A stretch of DNA of 64,000 nt from an uncultured Muribaculaceae bacterium. GTDB taxonomy: Bacteria; Bacteroidota; Bacteroidia; Bacteroidales; Muribaculaceae. The stretch is taken from positions 1 to 64,000 of the forward strand of contig CAJUIT010000002.1 of assembly GCA_910586565.1 (NCBI GenBank), written 5' to 3'. Made by a program: the position numbers and the translations under genes. Position 1 is the first letter of the stretch. Each line of letters begins with the position of its first letter. Positions 27,313 through 35,336 of this stretch are shown piece by piece. A model generated the notes under the pieces. The model had not been told where the DNA came from, ran no database searches, and was given only the letters and a program-made list of their open reading frames with translations.

Positions 27313-27360
27313 AACAAAACGGTGTGCCAGTAGCAACAGCTTATGGCACACCGTTTTGTT
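27313..27360. terminator. bidirectional terminator between the antiporter and the alternative GlmU gene
   Basis: A perfect 17-base stem (27313-27329 with 27344-27360) and 14-base loop lie between two convergent genes. The outer stem is AACAAAAC/GTTTTGTT, giving T-rich exits on both strands. Confidence 0.85.
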
Positions 27361-27383
27361 ATTGATACTATTTGAGCGCTACA

Positions 27384-28589
27384 TCACTTGTAGTTCTCGG
27401 CCAGTTCGCGGATAGCGTAGAAAATGCGGTTGTCGACTTCGGAGAGACTGCGGCCGCGGCGTTCCATCATGCGGCGCGCCGTGTCGAAGAATTTCTCCAT
27501 CGGGAGGTCGGTAAAGCCTGAGGCACCACCCTCGCTGAAGGAGGCCACGAAGTTGCGGGGGAAGCCCGAACCGTGAATGTTAACACCCACACCCACAACC
27601 GTGGCGGTGTTGAACATGGTGTTGATGCCGGCTTTGGAATGGTCGGCCATAATCAAGCCGCAGAACTGCAAACCGGTGCGGAGGAAGCGGTGGGAAGGAT
27701 AGTTCCACAGCTTGATTTCGGTGTAGTCGTTCTTGAGGTTTGAGGCCACACAACCTGCGCCGAGATTACACCACTCGCCGATAACGGCATTCCCGAGGAA
27801 GCCGTCGTGAGCTTTGTTGGAGAATCCGAAAATCACAACATTGTTGAGCTCTCCGCCAACCTTGCACCAGGGACCGAGTGATGTGCCGGGGTAGATTTTA
27901 GTGCCCATATTGACCGTTGAGTGCTCACCGAGGGCGATTGGGCCACGCAGACAGCTACCCTCCATAATCTCAACATGACGCGCCACATAAATCGGGCCGT
28001 GTGATGCGTTGAGCACAACACCCTCCACAATTGCGCCGCTTTCGATGAAAATGCGGTCGGGGTCGCCAATAACAATATTGCTGCGGGGAATCGTCTGCCC
28101 CTCGCGGCCGCGGGTAATCTCTTCGAAATCGTCCTCAATCTGGCGCCCGTTGAGCAGGAAAATATCGTAGACATTGCAGATCGCGTCGACCTTATCCTGA
28201 AAGACCACCTTCTCGGCCAATCCGGCAACTGCGCTTTCAAAATCTGCCGCAGTGCCTTTCACGGCAAGCAGAATAGTGTCACCCTTGCGGGTCTCCCCCA
28301 CCAAAGCCTGCCCGGGAGCGAGCGCCAAAGCCGCCTCGGCAAGGTCGCGCGTGGCGATTACATGCGATGCCACAAACAGATTCTCCGCCGCAACCGTCAT
28401 CGGATATTTCTCGGCAAGATAGGGCGCGGTGCTATAGGAGAAATCCCCCTCGACAAATGCGCTCCATTTCTGTTTCAACGTGGTGATTCCCACCAGGAAA
28501 TCGGCCACCGGGCGTGTGTAGGAAAGAGGAAGAAGATTCTCCCGCACTGCGGGGACATCAAAAAGAATTATGTTTGTACGTTTCATCAT
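27384..28589 (-). CDS. alternative GlmU-type sugar-1-phosphate nucleotidyl/acyltransferase
   Basis: About 400 residues starting MMKRTN or MKRTN (28589 or 28586); the frame is open a little further but would cross the promoter. The N-terminal NIILFDVPAVRENLLPLSYT and RPVADFLVGITTLKQKW is the diagnostic start of the Bacteroidota putative UDP-GlcNAc pyrophosphorylase/GlcN-1-P acetyltransferase family (TIGR03991). From about residue 190 hexapeptide repeats form a left-handed beta helix (SGAIVEGVVLNASHGPIYV, GEWCNLGAGCVASNLKNDY). Likely role: UDP-GlcNAc supply for peptidoglycan and lipid A; the exact reaction is unproven. It is divergent from DUF4954, also a hexapeptide-type protein. Confidence 0.85.
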   Translation of the reverse strand: MMKRTNIILFDVPAVRENLLPLSYTRPVADFLVGITTLKQKWSAFVEGDFSYSTAPYLAEKYPMTVAAENLFVASHVIATRDLAEAALALAPGQALVGETRKGDTILLAVKGTAADFESAVAGLAEKVVFQDKVDAICNVYDIFLLNGRQIEDDFEEITRGREGQTIPRSNIVIGDPDRIFIESGAIVEGVVLNASHGPIYVARHVEIMEGSCLRGPIALGEHSTVNMGTKIYPGTSLGPWCKVGGELNNVVIFGFSNKAHDGFLGNAVIGEWCNLGAGCVASNLKNDYTEIKLWNYPSHRFLRTGLQFCGLIMADHSKAGINTMFNTATVVGVGVNIHGSGFPRNFVASFSEGGASGFTDLPMEKFFDTARRMMERRGRSLSEVDNRIFYAIRELAENYK

Positions 28590-28599
28590 CGCGTGAGTT

Positions 28600-28629
28600 T
28601 TTGTTTGTTGAGCAAAAATAGTAAATTTG
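28600..28629 (+). promoter_or_regulatory. promoter of the DUF4954 gene
   Basis: TTTG (28600-28603), an 18-base spacer and TAAATTTG (28622-28629). Transcription would start near 28636, leaving about 140 bases of leader before the ATG at 28774. Another TTG at 28608-28610 is too close to be used. Confidence 0.6.
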
Positions 28630-28643
28630 CAACAGAATAACAA
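28613..28643 (-). promoter_or_regulatory. promoter of the alternative GlmU gene
   Basis: On the minus strand TTG (28641-28643), a 20-base spacer and TATTTTTG (28613-28620). The -7 box abuts the opposite-strand -7 box with one base between them, so the two promoters overlap physically. The leader would be only about 20 bases. Confidence 0.7.
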
Positions 28644-28773
28644 TTATGCCATGATGAAATGTTTCGGGCGGAACGAAAGAAAATTTCACCTGCCCGAGTT
28701 TGTCATGAGCCCCGACACACATTTCATATTCTCACAGACCAACAACAATCAATTCACCCACCATTACTTTTGC

Positions 28774-30762
28774 ATGATTACGTATCGAAAACTCTCGGGC
28801 TCCGAAATTGCTGCCCTTGAAGCCAACGGATGCCGTTCGGCCGGTTGGGAACTTGTCGAAGTTGCCGAACCGTTCATCACCGATCACTACCGCAACGTAA
28901 CCTTTTCGGGCAACGTGCGTCTCGGCACAACCCACCAGCCGATTCTGCGCGACGGAAAAATCCCCATGCCGACGGGTATATACGACGCTACAATCCACAA
29001 CTGCACCGTGGGGAACGGAGTGCTGATCAACCGCATCGGCAACTACATCGCCGACTACAACATCGGCGACAACGTGGTGATTGAAAACACCGGATGCATA
29101 AGCATGTCGGGCGAATCGACCTTCGGCAACGGCGTGGAGGTTTCGGTGCTCAACGAAACCGGCGGACGCGAGGTTCCCATCTACGACTGCCTGTCGGCCC
29201 ACGTGGCCTACATCATCGCAATGTATCGCCACGACAATGCCCTTGTTGAGCACCTGCGCGCACTCATCGACAGCTACGTGGAATCAAAACGGTCGGCCAC
29301 CGGCACCATAGCATCGAACGTTACCATCATCAATGCCGGCACCCTCACCGACATCTACGTGGGGGAATATGCCCGCATCGAGGGGGCAACCCGCCTGCGC
29401 AACGGCTCCATCATGTCGGAAGAGGCCGACCCGGTGAAGGTTGGCCCCAACGTGATGGCCGAAGATTTCATAATCTGCGCCGGCGCGCGTGTTGACGAGG
29501 GCGCGGTGCTCGTGCACACCTTCGTGGGACAGGCAACCTCGCTCACCCGCCTGTTCTCGGCCCACGACTCACTTTTCTTTGCCAACTGCGCATGCGAGAA
29601 CGGCGAATCGGCCGCCATCTTCGCCGGCCCCTACACGGTGACCATGCACAAATCGAGCCTGCTCATCGCCGGCATGTTCTCGTTTCTCAACGCCGGCAGC
29701 GGCTCCAACCAAAGCAACCACATGTACAAGCTCGGCCCAATCCACCAGGGTGTTGTTGACCGCGGCTCTAAAACCACCAGCGACAGCTACATTCTGTGGC
29801 CGGCACACATCGGCGCTTTCTCATTGGTGATGGGGCGACACGTGAACCACTCCGACACCTCACGCCTCCCCTTCTCCTACCTCATTGAGAATGCCGGAAA
29901 ATCGCACCTCGTCCCCGGTGTAAACCTCAAGAGCGTGGGAACTATCCGCGACGCCATGAAATGGCCCAAGCGCGACAAACGCCGCACCTCCCGCAAGCTC
30001 GATTTTATCAACTTCAATCTGCTAAGCCCCTACACCGTGTCGCGCATGATGGATGGCATAACCCTCCTCGACGAAATTGAAATCACGGCCGGAGCAACAT
30101 CGGAATTCTACTCCTACCAGGGCCTCATCATCACTGCCTCGGCCCTGCGCAAAGGGCGCGACTACTACCGCATGGCCATCGACAAGTTCATGGGCAACTC
30201 GGTATTGAAACGCCTCGAAGGGCTCTCCATCACATGCGACGACGACATCCGCCGCCGCTTGCAGCCCACTATGGAAGCCGGAGCGGGCGAATGGCTCGAC
30301 CTCTCGGGACTTATCGCTCCCAAATCGGAAATAAAGCGGCTTTGCCTCGACATAGCCGAGGGAAAAATCGACTCCCTCACCGAGGTCAACGACCGCCTGC
30401 ACTCATTGAGTGTCAACTATTATGAGCTTGAATGGACATGGGTTGTGGAAAACTTCAGCCGCTGGTGGGGAAAAGAGTGCAGCGAGCTCACCGCCGACGA
30501 CATTGCCGCTATTGCACGCCGCTGGTGTGAGAGCGTGGTGAAACTCGACCGCATGCTCTACGACGACGCCCGCAAGGAATTCTCGTCGGTGGCCCGCATC
30601 GGATTCGGTCTCGACGCTTCAACCGACCGCAACCGCCGCCACGACTTCGAGCAGGTGCGCGGCGAATTCGAGCGCGACCCCTTCGTGAAAATGGTTCTCG
30701 ACCACATCGCGGCGAAAACCGCTATCCACGACGACATCCTGGCGCGTCTCCCCAAGAAATAG
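28774..30762 (+). CDS. DUF4954 family protein (left-handed beta-helix)
   Basis: 662 residues from the ATG at 28774 (MITYRKLSGSEIAALEANGC). The frame stays open to 28627, but that part overlaps the promoter and lacks conservation marks. The first half has many hexapeptide-like turns (VTFSGNVRLGTTHQ, NCTVGNGVLINRIGNYIADY, GVEVSVLNETGGREV), and the second half is helical. The family is Bacteroidota-typical and often annotated as having a bacterial transferase hexapeptide region; the activity is unknown. Its divergent partner is a nucleotide-sugar-type enzyme, so a link to envelope precursor metabolism is an inference. Ends 25 bases before a terminator. Confidence 0.85.
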   Translation: MITYRKLSGSEIAALEANGCRSAGWELVEVAEPFITDHYRNVTFSGNVRLGTTHQPILRDGKIPMPTGIYDATIHNCTVGNGVLINRIGNYIADYNIGDNVVIENTGCISMSGESTFGNGVEVSVLNETGGREVPIYDCLSAHVAYIIAMYRHDNALVEHLRALIDSYVESKRSATGTIASNVTIINAGTLTDIYVGEYARIEGATRLRNGSIMSEEADPVKVGPNVMAEDFIICAGARVDEGAVLVHTFVGQATSLTRLFSAHDSLFFANCACENGESAAIFAGPYTVTMHKSSLLIAGMFSFLNAGSGSNQSNHMYKLGPIHQGVVDRGSKTTSDSYILWPAHIGAFSLVMGRHVNHSDTSRLPFSYLIENAGKSHLVPGVNLKSVGTIRDAMKWPKRDKRRTSRKLDFINFNLLSPYTVSRMMDGITLLDEIEITAGATSEFYSYQGLIITASALRKGRDYYRMAIDKFMGNSVLKRLEGLSITCDDDIRRRLQPTMEAGAGEWLDLSGLIAPKSEIKRLCLDIAEGKIDSLTEVNDRLHSLSVNYYELEWTWVVENFSRWWGKECSELTADDIAAIARRWCESVVKLDRMLYDDARKEFSSVARIGFGLDASTDRNRRHDFEQVRGEFERDPFVKMVLDHIAAKTAIHDDILARLPKK

Positions 30763-30784
30763 CCCCTCCAAAACTCCGTCATAA

Positions 30785-30827
30785 AAAGCCCCGCGAAAAA
30801 AATTGGAAAAATTTTTCGCGGGGCTTT
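30785..30827 (+). terminator. terminator after the DUF4954 gene
   Basis: A perfect 16-base stem (30785-30800 with 30812-30827) with an 11-base loop. The stem starts AAAGCCCCGCG and its outer A/T pairs give a short T tail. It closes the DUF4954 transcript. Confidence 0.8.
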
Positions 30828-30839
30828 AAACCTTTTCAT

Positions 30840-31136
30840 CCCGCCGCAGTCAAAACAACATTAAGATAATAAAGCAATATATTACATAGCCGCGTTTATA
30901 TCCCCAACACGCTTCAAAACCTAACATTTCTCCGGGACATTGAGCGGCAAACATGTTATTTCAAATTTAAGCCGCCGAACTCTGGGGAAGAGCTCGGCGG
31001 TTATCTTTTCCCGTTAATGCTGCGGGGAAATTTCCAGCCTTGTAACCAACAGCACCATTAGTTGCCGGGAGTATTTCAAGCGTCTAATCTATATAGATAT
31101 TATCAACCAATTACAAACCAACATAAACACTAAACC
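30840..31136. other. intergenic region before the GH2 gene, with an orphan hairpin
   Basis: About 300 bases between the DUF4954 terminator and the GH2 ATG. It contains a 14-base-pair hairpin with one mismatch (30970-30983 with 30989-31002) followed by TTATCTTTT, which looks like a weak intrinsic terminator although no gene precedes it. It could end a small RNA starting near 30850-30900, or control the GH2 leader. No clear TAnnTTTG box was found. Confidence 0.4.
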
Positions 31137-32933
31137 ATGAATATCGTTTCACGTTTCAACGCCCTGCTCATGGCAGCGGCATGCGCATTGGCGCTCTCGG
31201 CGGTTCCACGCGCCGAATATCCGCGCCCGCAGTTCGAGCGCCCCGAGTGGCAGAACCTCAACGGCGACTGGACCTTCGAACTCGACAAAGGCAAATCGGG
31301 AATGGACCGCAAACTATTCGACAGCAAAGGGTTCACCGACCACATCAACGTTCCCTTCTGCCCCGAGAGCAAGCTTTCGGGCGTTCAGCACACCGACTTC
31401 ATCCCCGCAATGTGGTATCACCGCACAATTGAGGTGCCTCAGCAATGGCTGGGAAAACGCATTCTGCTCAACTTCGGCGGTGTTGACTTTTTCACAGCCG
31501 TGTATGTCGACGGCAAACTTGTGGGACGCCACTGGGGTGGCAGCTCACCTTTCACATGCGACATCACCGAAGCCACTGCCGATGGCAAGCCCCACAACCT
31601 CGTGGTGCGCGTTGAGGACGACATTCACAGCCGCACCCAACCCACCGGCAAACAGTGTTCGCGCTACAACTCCGAGGGTTGCCACTACACCCGCACAACC
31701 GGCATCTGGCAAACCGTGTGGATGGAGCCCGTTGACGAAGCCGGCCTCAAAAGCGTCTACATCGTTCCCGACCTCGACGAGAACCGTTTCCTTGTGAAAC
31801 CCGAATTCCGAGCGCTCAAAGCGGGACAGACAATCGATGTGGCCGTGAAAGACAACGGCAAAACCGTGGCCCGCGCAAGCCGCAAGGCTGCCCCCGGCAT
31901 TGAGATTCCCCTCACGGTGAAGAATGCCAAAACTTGGTCGCCCGAATCTCCGTTCCTCTACGACATCGAGCTGACCGTGCGCGATGCCGACGGAAAGGCC
32001 ATCGACACCGTAAACTCCTACGCGGGAATGCGTAAAATCCACGTTGAAGGTAACCGCTACTACCTCAACAACAAGCCCTACTACCTGCGCTTCGTGCTCG
32101 ACCAAGGCTTCTACCCCGACGGTGTGTGGACAGCTCCCACCGACGCCGACCTGCGCCGCGACATCGAACTGAGCAAGGCTGCCGGCTTCAACGGTGCACG
32201 CCTGCATCAGAAAATGTTCGACGAACGTTTCTTCTATTGGGCCGACAAACTTGGCTATCTCACATGGGCCGAGGCTCCCAGCTGGGGTGGCGACCTCAAC
32301 AATCCGCTCACAGCACGCAATTTCATCCCCGAATGGGAAACACTTGTGGTGCGCGACCGCAACCACCCCTCAATCATCGCCTGGACCCCCTTCAACGAAA
32401 CATGGGAACGCCCCGACAACGATGAGGCAGCCCTGCAGCACGACCGCATTATCGAGGATGTTTACCGCGCCACTCACAATCTCGACTACCGCCCCGTCAA
32501 CGACGCCAGCGGCAACTACCACGTGATTACCGACCTCTGGACCGTTCACAGCTACGAGCAGGATCCCGCCCGCTTGGCCGAATGGTTCGTGCTGAAAGAT
32601 GGCAAATATCCCTGTCAGGATCCCCGCCGCGACGTGCCCTACTCGGGTCAGCCTTTCTTCATCGACGAATATGGCGGCATCAAGTGGGTTGTTGGCGAAC
32701 AGTTCTCCGACATTTCGTGGGGCTATGGCCAGGGACCGAAAACCATCGAGGAGTTCTACACCCGTCTTGAAGGTCTCACCGATGCAATCAACGCAGTTCC
32801 CTACATGTCGGGCTACTGCTACACTCAGCTCACCGATGTGGAACAGGAACAGAACGGCATCTACAACTACGACCGCACTCCCAAATTCGACATGGAGCGC
32901 ATCTCGAAAATCTTCTCCAAATCGCCCTTCTGA
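31137..32933 (+). CDS. secreted GH2 family glycoside hydrolase
   Basis: 598 residues with an N-terminal signal peptide (LLMAAACALALSAVPRA). Domains: sugar-binding jelly roll (about 35-190, GGVDFFTAVYVDGKLVGRHWGG), immunoglobulin-like (190-300) and TIM barrel (300-598). Glu421 in TPFNETW is the acid/base and Glu511 in FFIDEYGG the nucleophile, so both retaining GH2 residues are present. It is a short GH2 (LacZ is over 1000 residues), ending after the barrel. Substrate may be a beta-galactoside, beta-glucuronide or related sugar; the sequence alone does not decide. It is monocistronic, between two terminators, and not in the polysaccharide locus. Confidence 0.9.
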   Translation: MNIVSRFNALLMAAACALALSAVPRAEYPRPQFERPEWQNLNGDWTFELDKGKSGMDRKLFDSKGFTDHINVPFCPESKLSGVQHTDFIPAMWYHRTIEVPQQWLGKRILLNFGGVDFFTAVYVDGKLVGRHWGGSSPFTCDITEATADGKPHNLVVRVEDDIHSRTQPTGKQCSRYNSEGCHYTRTTGIWQTVWMEPVDEAGLKSVYIVPDLDENRFLVKPEFRALKAGQTIDVAVKDNGKTVARASRKAAPGIEIPLTVKNAKTWSPESPFLYDIELTVRDADGKAIDTVNSYAGMRKIHVEGNRYYLNNKPYYLRFVLDQGFYPDGVWTAPTDADLRRDIELSKAAGFNGARLHQKMFDERFFYWADKLGYLTWAEAPSWGGDLNNPLTARNFIPEWETLVVRDRNHPSIIAWTPFNETWERPDNDEAALQHDRIIEDVYRATHNLDYRPVNDASGNYHVITDLWTVHSYEQDPARLAEWFVLKDGKYPCQDPRRDVPYSGQPFFIDEYGGIKWVVGEQFSDISWGYGQGPKTIEEFYTRLEGLTDAINAVPYMSGYCYTQLTDVEQEQNGIYNYDRTPKFDMERISKIFSKSPF

Positions 32934-32953
32934 CACTCCATAGATTAAGACAC

Positions 32954-33004
32954 AAAAAAAATAACTCTTACAGGATTTTCAAGTCCTGTAAGAGTTATTT
33001 TTTT
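32954..33004. terminator. bidirectional terminator between GH2 and prfB
   Basis: A near-perfect stem of about 21 bases (32954-32975 with 32984-33004), flanked by A7 and T7 runs, lies between convergent genes. Core ACTCTTACAGGA/TCCTGTAAGAGT. Confidence 0.9.
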
Positions 33005-33023
33005 AATATCTAATAGTGCTGAA

Positions 33024-34142
33024 TTACTTCTCCTCCGAGCCGGCAAACTCCATCAGATAAGCCTTGATGAAGCCGTCGAGGTCGCCATCCATCACGGCGT
33101 TCACATCTGAGGTCTGGAAGCCTGTGCGGTGGTCCTTCACGCGGCGGTCGTCGAACACGTAGCTGCGTATCTGCGAACCCCATTCAATTTTCATTTTGCC
33201 GGCCTCAACCTTTGCCTGCTCCTCCAGTCGGTGATTCATCTCCTTCTCATAGAGGATGGAGCGCAGGTGGCGCAGGGCGTTCTCGCGGTTTTTGGGCTGG
33301 TCGCGGGTTTCAGTGTTCTCGATGAGGATTTCCTCCTTCTCGCCGGTGTAGGGGTCGGTGTACTGGTAGCGCAGACGCACACCCGATTCAACCTTATTCA
33401 CATTCTGACCGCCGGCACCGCCGCTTCGGAACGTATCCCACGATATGAGTGCCGGTTCAACCTTCACCTCGATAGTGTCGTCGACAAGCGGGGTTACGAA
33501 AACCGAGGCAAACGAGGTCATGCGCTTCCCCTGGGCATTGTAGGGCGACACACGCACCAAACGGTGAACACCGTTCTCGCTCTTGAGATAACCGTAGGCG
33601 AAATCACCCTCAACGTTGATGGTGCACGACTTGATGCCGGCCTCGTCACCTTCAAGAAGGTTGGCAACCGAAGTTTTGTAGCCATGTTTCTCGCAATAGC
33701 GCAGATACATGCGCATGAGCATCGAGGCCCAGTCCTGACTCTCGGTGCCACCCGCGCCCGAATTGATTTTGAGCACCACGCCCATGTGGTCCTCCTCGCG
33801 GCGCAACATGTTGCGCAGTTCGAGCGATTCTATTTTCGAGAGGGCATCGGCATAGAGGGCGTCGACCTCCGATTCCTCAATGAGCTCCTCCTTGAAAAAA
33901 TCCCACCCGTTGGCGAGTTCGTCAACAGCCACCTCAACTTCATGGTAGCCGTTGACCCACGCCTGGAGGTCCTTGATTTTCTTCATCTGAGCCTGCGCCT
34001 CCTTGGGATGCTCCCAGAAGTCGGGCACATGAGTGCGGAGTTCCTCCTCCTCTATCTGAATCTTTTTGTTGTCGACATCGAGATAGCGTTTGAGCGCATC
34101 CTTGCGCTCTATGGTTTCTTTGAGTTGTTCCTGCGTTATCAC
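33024..34142 (-). CDS. prfB: peptide chain release factor 2 without frameshift site
   Basis: 372 residues read in one frame. It releases finished peptides at UGA and UAA. GGQ is at 244-246 (RSGGAGGQNVNK), and the codon-recognition loop is SPYNAQGKRMTSF from residue 199, the Bacteroidota variant of the SPF motif. The place where many bacteria have an in-frame UGA and +1 shift (after about residue 20, KRYLDVDNKK) reads straight through with no stop, so feedback by frameshifting is absent here. Possible promoter: TAATTTTG on the minus strand at 34185-34192. Confidence 0.97.
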   Translation of the reverse strand: MITQEQLKETIERKDALKRYLDVDNKKIQIEEEELRTHVPDFWEHPKEAQAQMKKIKDLQAWVNGYHEVEVAVDELANGWDFFKEELIEESEVDALYADALSKIESLELRNMLRREEDHMGVVLKINSGAGGTESQDWASMLMRMYLRYCEKHGYKTSVANLLEGDEAGIKSCTINVEGDFAYGYLKSENGVHRLVRVSPYNAQGKRMTSFASVFVTPLVDDTIEVKVEPALISWDTFRSGGAGGQNVNKVESGVRLRYQYTDPYTGEKEEILIENTETRDQPKNRENALRHLRSILYEKEMNHRLEEQAKVEAGKMKIEWGSQIRSYVFDDRRVKDHRTGFQTSDVNAVMDGDLDGFIKAYLMEFAGSEEK

Positions 34143-34184
34143 GGAAAAATGCTTGTTGTGTCGTTAGTGTTGATTTTCAATGTG

Positions 34185-34217
34185 CAAAATTAGCGAATCT
34201 TTTCCAATCAACCGCAA
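34185..34217 (-). promoter_or_regulatory. probable prfB promoter
   Basis: On the minus strand TTG (34215-34217), a 22-base spacer and TAATTTTG (34185-34192). The spacer is 2 bases over the usual 20, so strength is uncertain. Confidence 0.5.
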
Positions 34218-34234
34218 CAAAACCGCAGGCAGGG

Positions 34235-34265
34235 TTGCACATTAAGTTTTTTATGCCTAATTTTG
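34235..34265 (+). promoter_or_regulatory. promoter of the greA operon
   Basis: TTG (34235-34237), a 20-base spacer and TAATTTTG (34258-34265). The leader to greA is about 120 bases and holds a small CCCGTTTGAAAGAACGGG hairpin. Confidence 0.7.
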
Positions 34266-34393
34266 CGTCAACACAACAACGATGACGATTACACCTTCTT
34301 AGGGTCTCCCCCGTTTGAAAGAACGGGCGAGGCGCTAACTTTTTTGTCATACCTGTTGAAACAATTATTGCAAAACTAAAAAATCGAAATATC

Positions 34394-34864
34394 ATGGCTT
34401 TAACCTACATGACCAAAGATGGCTATAAGAAAAAAATGGAAGAGATAGCCTTTCTTGAAAGCGTGGAACGTCCCCGCATCTCCGCTGCAATCGCCGAAGC
34501 CCGCGACAAGGGCGACCTCTCCGAAAACTCTGAATACGATGCCGCCAAGGAAGCCCAGGGCATGCTCGAAATGAAAATAGCAAAGCTCAAGGACCTCGTG
34601 GCCAACGCCCGCATAATCGACGAAACCAAGCTCAACACCGACGAGGTGAACATCCTCTCGAAGGTGAAAATCAAGAACACCAACAACGGCATGAGCGTGG
34701 AGTACACCATCGTGGCCGATTCCGAAGCCAACCTCCGCGAGAAAAAAATCGGCGCATCAACCCCCATTGCCAAAGGCTTACTGGGCCACAAGGTGGGCGA
34801 CATAGTTGAGATTCAGGTGCCCGCCGGGCTCATGAAATTTGAAATCGAGTCTATTTCAATCTGA
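34394..34864 (+). CDS. greA: transcription elongation factor GreA
   Basis: 156 residues, the usual size. It stimulates cleavage of backtracked RNA by RNA polymerase. The N-terminal coiled coil (residues 8-75) has ARDKGDLSENSEYDAAKEAQ with the two acidic tip residues (Asp/Glu in GDLSENSEY), and the C-terminal FKBP-like domain has STPIAKGLLGHKVGDIVEI. First gene of a plus-strand run with the HIT gene 67 bases on. Confidence 0.97.
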   Translation: MALTYMTKDGYKKKMEEIAFLESVERPRISAAIAEARDKGDLSENSEYDAAKEAQGMLEMKIAKLKDLVANARIIDETKLNTDEVNILSKVKIKNTNNGMSVEYTIVADSEANLREKKIGASTPIAKGLLGHKVGDIVEIQVPAGLMKFEIESISI

Positions 34865-34931
34865 TTTGTCTAACCACAGGCGCCGACTGCCACCCGCAGC
34901 CGACGCCAAATTCACATAGAGTGCATTTGTC

Positions 34932-35327
34932 ATGGCATCATTATTTTCGCGCATAGCCGCAGGCGAGATTCCATCCTACAAAGTGGCCGAGGACGACCGC
35001 CACTTCGCGTTTCTCGACATCAACCCCGTTCACAAGGGTCACGTGCTCGTAATCCCCAAAAAGGAGGTTGACTACATTTTCGACCTTTCCGACGACGACT
35101 ACGCCTCACTCATGCTCTTCGCCAAAAGGGTTGCCAAAGCCCTGAAGGAAGCAATCCCCTGCAAGAAGGTGGGCGTCACAGTCATCGGCCTCGACGTGCC
35201 CCACACCCACGTTCACCTTGTGCCCATGAACGAGGGGGCCGACATGAACTTCTGCGCCCCCAAGCTCACCCTCCCCGACGAAGAGATGGAAGAAACAGCC
35301 TCAAAAATAGCAGTCTGCTTTAAATAA
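34932..35327 (+). CDS. HIT family nucleotide hydrolase
   Basis: 131 residues. The histidine triad is VPHTHVHLVP with His91, His93 and His95, and DINPVHKGHVLVIPK is the conserved start of the fold. Relatives (HinT) hydrolyse AMP-linked amines and aminoacyl-AMP; the true substrate is unknown. It follows greA on the same strand and precedes the lipoprotein gene by 9 bases. Confidence 0.95.
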   Translation: MASLFSRIAAGEIPSYKVAEDDRHFAFLDINPVHKGHVLVIPKKEVDYIFDLSDDDYASLMLFAKRVAKALKEAIPCKKVGVTVIGLDVPHTHVHLVPMNEGADMNFCAPKLTLPDEEMEETASKIAVCFK

Positions 35328-35336
35328 GAGCTTTAT

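Noticed and set aside
28765..28772. TACTTTTG box directly before the DUF4954 ATG
   Set aside because: It would place the transcript start at or after the ATG and has no -33 partner; the box at 28622-28629 fits better.
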